A stretch of DNA of 6,159 bases from positions 10,491 to 16,649 of the forward strand of contig DJBG01000102.1 in NCBI GenBank assembly GCA_002429965.1. Reading direction: 5' to 3'. Under the pieces are notes generated by a model that was not told the DNA's origin, did no database searches, and was given only the letters and a program-made list of their open reading frames with translations. Of this stretch, positions 1 through 5,407 are shown one piece after another. The DNA comes from Hungatella sp. UBA5982 (GTDB lineage Bacteria; Bacillota; Clostridia; Lachnospirales; Lachnospiraceae). The first letter of the stretch is position 1, and every line of letters begins with the position of its first letter. Both the position numbers and the translations under genes were made by a program.

Positions 1-31
1 ACATCTGTTATATAACAGATGTCTTTTTTTT
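1..31 (+). terminator. Intrinsic terminator of an upstream gene
   Basis: Bases 1-22 form a perfect palindrome (ACATCTGTTAT followed by its reverse complement), so the transcript can fold into a stem of about 9 bp with a tight loop. One C and a run of eight T follow at 24-31. This is the classic rho-independent layout for transcription running left to right. It should end a gene lying before the window. The stem may extend further left, which cannot be seen. Confidence 0.85.
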
Positions 32-89
32 GCGCATTCCCGTATAAACCAGAGGCATTCCATGTTGCTTAAAAGAAAATTTATGGAAC

Positions 90-100
90 TGATACAATCA
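90..100. promoter_or_regulatory. Candidate distal GntR/FCD operator
   Basis: TGATACAATCA has arms TGAT and ATCA around a 3-bp centre. It matches 9 of 11 bases of the site over the operon's -10 element (253-263) and fits 6 of 8 fixed positions of the FadR-class pattern TGGTnnnACCA. Its centre lies about 163 bp upstream of the -10 site centre. The same bases overlap a short inverted repeat (TACAATC at 93-99, GATTGTA at 104-110), which is an alternative explanation. The operator role is inferred from pattern only. Confidence 0.3.
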
Positions 101-232
101 CAGGATTGTAATGAGGCGTAGCATTGTAAAGTAAAGTGCATCTTCCCGTAGTCGGAAAGCAGTATGCAAAGACAAATTGCACAAAATAAAAAAAATATAT
201 CAAGAAAAGTATAAAATATGACCATAAATATA

Positions 233-261
233 TTGACAATTGATAATAACAGTGATAATAT
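233..261 (+). promoter_or_regulatory. Strong sigma-A promoter of the operon
   Basis: A perfect -35 element TTGACA (233-238) is followed by a 17-bp spacer and a -10 element TAATAT (256-261). TG at 253-254 adds an extended -10 (TGn). Transcription should start near 267-269, giving a 5' leader of roughly 30 nt before the first gene. The -10 lies inside a tandem 12-bp repeat that looks like an operator array, so the promoter is probably strong but repressible. Confidence 0.85.
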
Positions 262-276
262 CAGTAGTATAAACAG
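241..276. repeat. 12-bp tandem repeat over the promoter, likely operator array
   Basis: TGATAATAACAG (241-252) is followed directly by TGATAATATCAG (253-264), identical at 11 of 12 positions. A degenerate third unit, TAGTATAAACAG (265-276), matches the first at 8 of 12. The core of unit 2, TGATAATATCA (253-263), is a perfect odd palindrome (TGATA-A-TATCA) that contains the -10 element. Units 1 and 2 each fit 6 of 8 fixed positions of TGGTnnnACCA, the operator type known for FadR/FCD GntR proteins. An FCD GntR gene closes this operon, so autoregulation is a reasonable inference. A protein bound here would block the spacer, the -10 and the start site. Confidence 0.6.
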
Positions 277-297
277 AAGAGCAAAGGAGATATGGTT

Positions 298-1257
298 ATG
301 ACAAAGAGAGAGCGGGTTTTGGCAGCCATCCAGGGAAGAGAGGTGGATTATGTGCCCACCGGATTTTCATTACACTTTCCGGAAAGCGAGGCAAAAGGAG
401 AGAAGGGAGTGGAGTCCCATCTTGAATTTTTCCGTCAGACAGATACGGATATCATCAAGATCATGAATGAGAACCTGGTTCCTGATGCAGGAGAAATCAG
501 GATTCCTGAGGACTGGAATAAAATACCACGCTATTCCTTAAATGATGCCTTCATGAAAAGCCAGATTGAGATGTTAAAGAGAATCATGGATAAGGCAGAT
601 CCTGATGCATTCTCTCTGGGCACGCTTCACGGCATTTGTGCATCCGCCATTCATCCCATTGAAGCGCGTTATGGTTATGAGAGCGTAAGAGAATTGTTCT
701 GTACCCATATCAGGGAGAATAAGCAGCCGGTTCTGGAAGCATTTAAGAGAATAGCAGACGGCATGTGCCAGCTGGCAGTAAAATATAAGGAGCTGGGACT
801 GGATGGAATATATTACGCAGCATTAGGCGGAGAGAAGCATTACTTTACGGATGAAGAATTTTCAGAAATGATGGAGCCTTTTGACAAGGAGATATTAAAG
901 GCTTCCAAAGAAGCAGGAGGTATTAATTTCCTTCATATGTGTAAAAATAATTTAAATATGAAGAGATATGAATCCTACAACGGCTTGGCTGATGTGGTAA
1001 ACTGGGGTATTTATGAGACAGATTTCAGCCTTGAAGAGGGGAAACGGCTATTCAACGGCATAACCGTCATGGGCGGACTTGCCAACAGAAGCGGAGTCAT
1101 GGTAGAAGGGACCATAGATGAACTGAAAGCAGAAGCTAAGAAGGTAATTCGTGATTATGGAAAAACATCATTCATCCTTGGCGCTGACTGTACACTTCCT
1201 ACAGAGATTCCTTATGAGAGGATCCGTGCAATCACAGAAGCGGCAAGAGAGATGTAA
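298..1257 (+). CDS. URO-D/MtaA-family methyltransferase-like protein
   Basis: A 319-residue cytoplasmic protein of the uroporphyrinogen decarboxylase superfamily. The N-terminus (TKRERVLAAIQGREVDYVP, residues 2-20) is the usual opening of the MtaA/MtbA/CmuA-like branch rather than of true HemE, and no HemE-type arginine-rich substrate loop is visible. Residues 213-215 read His-Met-Cys, and Cys298 sits in GADCTLPTEIPYERIRA near the C-terminus. Together they fit the His-x-Cys...Cys zinc site that activates thiols in corrinoid:coenzyme M and related methyltransferases. Heme synthesis is therefore unlikely, and methyl transfer from or to a corrinoid or thiol is the better family guess. The substrate is unknown. 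Start: ATG at 298 has AAGGAG (284-289) 8 nt upstream, whereas ATG at 292 would leave only 2 nt. It is the first gene of the operon and ends 14 nt before the binding-protein gene. No corrinoid protein is encoded in the window. Confidence 0.85.
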   Translation: MTKRERVLAAIQGREVDYVPTGFSLHFPESEAKGEKGVESHLEFFRQTDTDIIKIMNENLVPDAGEIRIPEDWNKIPRYSLNDAFMKSQIEMLKRIMDKADPDAFSLGTLHGICASAIHPIEARYGYESVRELFCTHIRENKQPVLEAFKRIADGMCQLAVKYKELGLDGIYYAALGGEKHYFTDEEFSEMMEPFDKEILKASKEAGGINFLHMCKNNLNMKRYESYNGLADVVNWGIYETDFSLEEGKRLFNGITVMGGLANRSGVMVEGTIDELKAEAKKVIRDYGKTSFILGADCTLPTEIPYERIRAITEAAREM

Positions 1258-1271
1258 GAGGAGGAGAAAAA

Positions 1272-2689
1272 ATGAAAAGAACAGTAGCAAGCTTTTTGGC
1301 AGCAGTGATGACGGCAGGCATGATTGCAGGCTGCGGGGGGAACGGCGCCGGTACGGGCAGTACAACGGCATCCGCCGGTGACGGCACCCAGACAGCAGAC
1401 AAGGAGAAAAGTACGGCAGAGGATAAAACCGTTTATCCGGCAGGTACCATCACCATTTACGGCACAGGCCAGCCCCAGTATCTTCAGGAGTACTATGATG
1501 CCTGGCTGGCTGATCACAAAGATATTGCTCCGGACGTAAAGATTGAGATTGTGCAGACAGAGGGACATGCCCAGAGCCGTGAAAAAATCACCATGACTGC
1601 ATTGGCAGGTGCAGATGACGACCTTCCTGATGCTACATATCTTGACCCGGTGAATATCATGGACCTTTCTCAGGCAGGGATCCTAAAGGATGAGACAGAC
1701 TTTCTAAAGTCCTACATGGATAAGATGGTGGAGGGCGCCGCCAATGATGCTACATTAAATGGCAAGATTTACGGACTTCCGGAATCTGTACGCCCTAATG
1801 TGTTATTCTATAACAAAGACATATTTGAAAAATACGGTGTGGATCCGGCGATGATGGAAACCTTTGACGGTTATGTGGAAGCAGGGCGCCTATTAAAGGA
1901 AAAGAGCAATGGTGAGGTATATTTATCCTACATCAGCCCCAGCAGCAAGACCTGGAGGTACTGGGGGAGAAGAGGTCTTATGCCTCAGGCCAATGGGAGA
2001 ATCTGGGATGATAACGGCAGTATTGTAATAGGAGAGGATGAAGGAACAAAGCTGGCTTTGGGAACTTTGGACACTTTATATTCCGAAGGGCTGCTGTTAA
2101 AATCTGAAATCATGGAACCTGCATTATATGATGAAATCAATGGGCAGAAAGTGGCCACCTTCTATATCGGTGCCTTCTGGGATGAATTCATGAGAAAGAA
2201 CTGCCAGTCGACGGCAGGACAGTGGCGGGTCATGTCTTCCCCTGTGTTTGACGGCGTTGCAAGGCAGGGGCTCCCGTATCATCCTATTTCTGTATCGTAA
2301 ACAAGGGGGATAATGTATATGCCGGGCTTCTGGAGCAGCTTTGGAAAGATTTTACCTTTGATACCCAGTCCAGGAATACATGGGTAAAATCCATGGAGTC
2401 CCAGAATGCTCCATATGCCAACCCTATTTCCTTAGAAATGCTTCAGGATAACTTCTGGAAAGAGCCTTCCAGTTTCTATGGCGGTATGTCCTTCCGGGAG
2501 ATAGAGGGCAAGTGTCTGGAGAACGGTGCAGCCAATCTGGTTGTCACACCTCAGGATGCAGAGGCAGATGGAATTATCTCGGCAGAGATTGAGAATTACG
2601 TGGCAGGCAACCAGACCATGGATCAGGCCATCGCCAATATGGATAAGAACTTAAAGGCTAAAATCGGCCAGGCGGAAATCATCAAGTAG
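1272..2689 (+). pseudogene. Frameshifted ABC sugar-binding lipoprotein (SBP family 1)
   Basis: Extracellular solute-binding protein of a CUT1-type carbohydrate importer, split by a one-base frameshift. The N-terminus has a signal peptide with a lipobox (MIAGC), so Cys21 should be lipidated and anchor the protein outside the membrane. Family features follow: a TITIYGTGQ strand after the linker, then YGLPESVRPNVLFYNKDIFEKYGVDP. The starting frame ends at a TAA at 2298-2300. The family reading continues in another frame from about 2270 (APVSSYFCIVNKGDN...) to TAG at 2687-2689. Adding one base to the G run at 2267-2270 restores a 472-residue protein, a normal length for the family. The downstream part is therefore not a separate gene. 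Start ATG 1272 has AGGAGG (1259-1264) 7 nt upstream. As written the protein would lose its C-terminal third. A sequencing or assembly error and a recent mutation are both possible; the tail shows no further decay. Confidence 0.88.
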
Positions 2690-2699
2690 CATAAAACTT

Positions 2700-2733
2700 T
2701 ATAAGGGGAAGGAACTGCCTTCCCCTTGTATTT
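2700..2733 (+). terminator. Hairpin after binding-protein gene, likely attenuator
   Basis: AAGGGGAAGG (2703-2712) pairs perfectly with CCTTCCCCTT (2718-2727) around the loop AACTG, and three more pairs (one G-T) extend the stem to 2700-2730. Only TTT follows, so termination is probably partial. It begins 11 nt after the binding-protein stop codon. This position suits a partial terminator or 3'-end stabiliser that yields more binding protein than permease, as known from other ABC operons such as malE-malF. Confidence 0.65.
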
Positions 2734-2746
2734 GCGCCAGCCATAA

Positions 2747-2778
2747 GCCTGATGAATATGCTAGCACATTCATCAGGC
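2747..2778. repeat. 32-bp near-perfect inverted repeat between genes
   Basis: GCCTGATGAAT (2747-2757) is the exact reverse complement of ATTCATCAGGC (2768-2778). The 10-bp centre contains the palindrome TGCTAGCA (2759-2766), so the whole element is symmetric apart from one mismatched pair (2758/2767). No T run follows, so it is not an obvious terminator. It could be an RNA hairpin, a protein-binding site or a copy of a small dispersed repeat. The function is unknown. Confidence 0.55.
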
Positions 2779-2790
2779 AAGTGCCGCGTT

Positions 2791-2827
2791 AACGAAGAAA
2801 AACTCCCATAGCCCGTTTTTCTTCGTT
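2791..2827. repeat. 13-bp perfect hairpin just upstream of the permease RBS
   Basis: AACGAAGAAAAAC (2791-2803) is the exact reverse complement of GTTTTTCTTCGTT (2815-2827), with an 11-nt loop (TCCCATAGCCC). The stem ends 9 nt before the GAGGAG ribosome binding site of the first permease (2837-2842). It may shield the processed 5' end of the permease mRNA or influence its translation. The T-rich stretch is inside the 3' arm rather than after it, so this is not a standard terminator. Confidence 0.6.
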
Positions 2828-2849
2828 GTAAAATGTGAGGAGAAATCAT

Positions 2850-3719
2850 ATGCTTAAAACATTGAATAAATATAAAACTCCCTATCTGTTCATACTGCCG
2901 TTTTTCCTGTTGTTTCTTGTATTCCAGCTGATCCCTGCCATCTGGACCTTTTACATCAGCCTTACCAACTGGAAGGGGATCGGGACGCCGAAGTTTTGCG
3001 GAGTTGGCAATTATAAGAAGCTGCTGATTGACAACATGTTCTGGGATGCTCTGGGGAATACCGTAGAATACTGGATTACAGGCCTTCTATTCATACTGGT
3101 GCTGTCTGTGCTCATTGCAAGCCTGTTAAATTCCGATCTGCTCAAAGGAAAAGCATTTTTCAGGACAGTTACATTCCTGCCTAATATTTGTGCGGCCATT
3201 GCCATGGGATTGATTTTCAGAATGCTCTTTGATGAGAATGTGGGCCTGTTTAATGAACTGCTGGTTTCCCTTGGATTGGAAAAGGTCCCCTGGCTCACCA
3301 GTACTAAGTATTCCAGGATTCCGGTTATTATGCTGAACGTATGGAGAAATACCCCCTGGTTTACCATGATCGTATTTTCCGGCCTGTTAAACATACCCAG
3401 GGATTACTATGAAGCAGCCACTGTGGATGGTGCCAATAAGTGGAAACAGTTTTTTTATATTACCCTGCCTTCCCTGAGCAATATTCTGTTTTTCTGTTCC
3501 ATTACCCTTACTGTGGACAGCTGGAAGATTTTTAATGAATCCTACATTTTGCCTGGGCCGGGTACGTCCAACACATCCTTGTTCCAGTATATGTATGAAT
3601 CGGGATTTAATATTTTCAATATGGGTTATGCGTCCGCCATCGGCGTAATCCTGATTGTGATACTGGCTGTCCTTTCAATGATACAGATGACAGTGAAGAA
3701 AAGACAGGGAGAATTATAG
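2850..3719 (+). CDS. CUT1 sugar ABC transporter permease, MalF/UgpA type
   Basis: A 289-residue inner-membrane permease of the binding-protein-dependent family. About six hydrophobic segments are visible, near residues 11-37, 72-93, 107-128, 158-180, 210-226 and 260-283. The cytoplasmic EAA loop, EAATVDGANKWKQFFYITLP (188-207), matches the family pattern and is where the ATPase docks. Start: ATG 2850 has GAGGAG (2837-2842) 7 nt upstream. A GTG at 2835, five codons earlier and in frame, lies before that site and is unlikely. The gene follows the hairpin-rich gap and ends 11 nt before the second permease, whose ribosome binding site overlaps this stop codon. It should pair with that permease to form the import channel for the solute held by the 1272-2689 lipoprotein. 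The substrate cannot be told from the sequence. Confidence 0.93.
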   Translation: MLKTLNKYKTPYLFILPFFLLFLVFQLIPAIWTFYISLTNWKGIGTPKFCGVGNYKKLLIDNMFWDALGNTVEYWITGLLFILVLSVLIASLLNSDLLKGKAFFRTVTFLPNICAAIAMGLIFRMLFDENVGLFNELLVSLGLEKVPWLTSTKYSRIPVIMLNVWRNTPWFTMIVFSGLLNIPRDYYEAATVDGANKWKQFFYITLPSLSNILFFCSITLTVDSWKIFNESYILPGPGTSNTSLFQYMYESGFNIFNMGYASAIGVILIVILAVLSMIQMTVKKRQGEL

Positions 3720-3730
3720 GAGGAAAGATT

Positions 3731-4570
3731 ATGGGATATACGAATAAGAAAAATCTGGCATCCTTTGCAGTTCATGGGGCATTAATCATAATCTCCCTGA
3801 TCTGCATTCTTCCTATATTATGGATGTGCCTGATTTCCATTAAGCCAACTTCAGAAAGCATCAGCGGATTTCAGTCCATTTGGATTGCAAATCCTACGTT
3901 AAGCAACTTTAACAAGTTATTTTCCATGATACCTGTTGCTGCAAACTTTTTTAACAGTGTATTTACCACAGTTATGGGAACGGTGACTTCTTTGTTCTTC
4001 TGTTCTCTGGCAGGATTTGCCTTTGCAAAGTACAAGTTTCCGGGAAGAAATTTCCTGTTTTATTTTGTTATTGCAACCATGCTGGTTCCGCCGGAGGTAG
4101 GGGCTGTTCCCATGTTTGTCATCATGAAGAAACTGAATCTGATTAACAGCTTATGGTCCCTGGTGATTCCGAGGATTGCTACAGCTGTAGGCATTTTCTA
4201 TATGCACCAGTATATAAGCGACGTGCCCGATGAACTGATTGAGGCGGCTAAAATAGACGGATGCAGGGATTTTGGGATCTTTCGGCGGATTATCCTGCCG
4301 GTTATTAAGCCGGCTCTGGCTTCCTGGGCGTCCGTAACCTTGATTGCCAGATGGAATGACTTCTTCTGGCCTTTGCTCTTCTTAAGAAAACAGGCGAAAT
4401 ATACACTGATGGTCACCATTTCTCTGCTGCCTGTCAGTGAGGGTCTTTCAACGCCCTGGCCTGTAATTCTTTCAGGTACAACACTTGTAATTATTCCGAT
4501 AATTGTGTTATATTTAATATTACAGACATTTCAGAAAGCTGGAATGATGGCAGGGGCTGTAAAAGGCTAA
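3731..4570 (+). CDS. CUT1 sugar ABC transporter permease, MalG/UgpE type
   Basis: A 279-residue inner-membrane permease and partner of the preceding one. Hydrophobic segments lie near residues 12-36, 74-97, 107-131, 141-160, 190-205 and 245-267. The EAA loop is EAAKIDGCRDFGIFRRIILP (171-190), with Cys in place of the common Ala after Asp-Gly, a mild variant. The stretch AGFAFAKYKFPGRN (94-107) is typical of the MalG branch. Start ATG 3731 has AGGAGG (3718-3723) 7 nt upstream, and this site overlaps the TAG stop of the first permease, pointing to translational coupling. No ATP-binding gene follows. Many Gram-positive CUT1 importers share one MsiK/MsmX-type ATPase encoded elsewhere, which is the likely case here. 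Confidence 0.93.
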   Translation: MGYTNKKNLASFAVHGALIIISLICILPILWMCLISIKPTSESISGFQSIWIANPTLSNFNKLFSMIPVAANFFNSVFTTVMGTVTSLFFCSLAGFAFAKYKFPGRNFLFYFVIATMLVPPEVGAVPMFVIMKKLNLINSLWSLVIPRIATAVGIFYMHQYISDVPDELIEAAKIDGCRDFGIFRRIILPVIKPALASWASVTLIARWNDFFWPLLFLRKQAKYTLMVTISLLPVSEGLSTPWPVILSGTTLVIIPIIVLYLILQTFQKAGMMAGAVKG

Positions 4571-4596
4571 TAACGAAAAGAAAAAGGGGAAACATG

Positions 4597-5229
4597 ATGC
4601 AGGGCCAATCTATAAAAAACCAGGTGTATGAGGGCATATTGAAAGATATCCTGGATGGCGTCTACCAGGCAAATGACATTATTAATGAAAGAACAATCAT
4701 AGAAAAATACGGGGTCAGCAAGACTCCGGTGAGAGAGGCCCTGGTACAGTTGTGCAGTGAAGAGGTGCTTAATAATATTCCAAGATTCGGCTACCAGCTT
4801 ACTGCGATACTTCCAAGCCAGATAATGGAGATTATAGAATACAGGAAAGTGATTGAATTGGGTGCTCTGGAGTTGTGTTTTTTCCGCCTTACCAAAGAAC
4901 AGATTGATGAATTAAAGCGTCAAAACGAAGAGGCGGTACGGCTTATCGATACCAGGGACTCAAAGATACACTGGGAAGCCAATAATCTTTTTCACAGGAC
5001 ATTGTGCAGCTACTGTGGGAACGGCTATATACAGAAATCACTGGCAGATGCTATGAATATCTGTACCAGGATATCCAACCAATATTTTACAAAGCTATGG
5101 AATGAAAGTAAGGTTTCCGATGGAACCAACCATGTCAATCTGGTAGCGGCCATTGAGTCCGGAGATTTGGAGCTGGCAAAGGCGATTTTGATTAATGATG
5201 TGGAATCATTTAAGCATGAGATATTATAA
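4597..5229 (+). CDS. GntR-family regulator, FCD (FadR-like) subfamily
   Basis: A 210-residue DNA-binding regulator. The N-terminal winged helix-turn-helix spans about residues 5-68, with the recognition stretch YGVSKTPVREALVQL (38-52) and the wing NNIPRFGYQL (59-68). The rest is an FCD ligand-binding helical domain, including EYRKVIELGALEL (81-93). FCD proteins usually hold a metal with one Asp and three His. The matching positions here read Asn129, His133, His179 and Asp201 (22 residues after His179), so two of four ligands appear changed. Start: the purine-rich site AGGGG (4585-4589) is 7 nt before ATG 4597 but only 4 nt before ATG 4594, so 4597 is preferred without certainty. It lies 26 nt after the second permease and is the last operon gene. 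It probably represses the promoter at 233-261 until an imported compound or its product binds the FCD domain. Confidence 0.92.
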   Translation: MQGQSIKNQVYEGILKDILDGVYQANDIINERTIIEKYGVSKTPVREALVQLCSEEVLNNIPRFGYQLTAILPSQIMEIIEYRKVIELGALELCFFRLTKEQIDELKRQNEEAVRLIDTRDSKIHWEANNLFHRTLCSYCGNGYIQKSLADAMNICTRISNQYFTKLWNESKVSDGTNHVNLVAAIESGDLELAKAILINDVESFKHEIL

Positions 5230-5254
5230 AGAACGGGATTAATACAGGAATGTA

Positions 5255-5310
5255 AGAAGGGCGCCGCTGTCCGGACTGATTGATCAGCCTGGGCATAGCC
5301 GCTCTTTTCT
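5255..5310 (+). terminator. Probable terminator of the transporter operon
   Basis: AAGGGCG (5257-5263) pairs with CGCTCTT (5300-5306), one pair being G-T. After a small bulge the stem continues through GCTG/TAGC, and an inner CTGAT-TG-ATCAG element (5276-5287) forms the tip. The 3' arm runs into TTTTCT (5305-5310). It starts 26 nt after the GntR stop codon and precedes the kinase promoter. The stem is long but imperfect and the T run is short, so the call is moderate. Confidence 0.55.
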
Positions 5311-5350
5311 GTTACGGTATAAGTGCCAATGGGTTTTTCCATAATTTTTA

Positions 5351-5379
5351 TATTCATTTCTCCTGTTTTATGATATACT
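5351..5379 (+). promoter_or_regulatory. Extended -10 promoter of the lipid kinase gene
   Basis: TGATATACT (5371-5379) gives TGn plus the -10 element TATACT (5374-5379). Seventeen bp upstream, TATTCA (5351-5356) matches the -35 consensus at only 3 of 6 positions, which an extended -10 can tolerate. Transcription would start near 5386, about 22 nt before the kinase ATG. This indicates that the kinase is expressed separately from the transporter operon. Confidence 0.55.
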
Positions 5380-5407
5380 AACAAATAGCAAAAAGTGGAG
5401 GGATTCC

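Noticed and set aside
165..181. TGCAA/TTGCA inverted repeat as a catabolite-repression (cre) site
   Set aside because: The 7-bp spacing and absence of the central CG do not fit the cre consensus. It is a weak palindrome in AT-rich DNA.
210..215. TATAAA as an alternative -10 element
   Set aside because: No acceptable -35 lies 16-18 bp upstream, and a far better promoter sits just downstream.
1212..1568. Minus-strand frames opposite the start of the binding-protein gene
   Set aside because: Cysteine-rich, low-complexity translation antisense to a clear signal peptide and family sequence, with no support as a gene.
2129..2139. TGATGAAATCA as another operator
   Set aside because: It lies within coding sequence with no nearby promoter and is best treated as a chance match, useful as a caution about the motif's background rate.
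2262..2275. Programmed -1 ribosomal frameshift
   Set aside because: The G4 run is not in a standard X XXY YYZ slippery context, and programmed shifting is not known for binding proteins. A lost base is simpler.
2393..2689. Separate small gene starting at ATG 2393
   Set aside because: It is the C-terminal part of the binding protein in the shifted frame. Family-like sequence continues upstream of this ATG to about 2270, and no ribosome binding site precedes it.
3011..3394. Minus-strand frame inside the first permease
   Set aside because: Antisense shadow of a well-supported membrane protein, with no recognisable domain.
5025..5384. Minus-strand reading frame over the GntR 3' end, with an AGGAG (5364-5360) near an ATG at 5357
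   Set aside because: The site is only 2 nt from the first ATG and too far from the second. Most of the frame is antisense to the GntR gene, and no family is recognisable.
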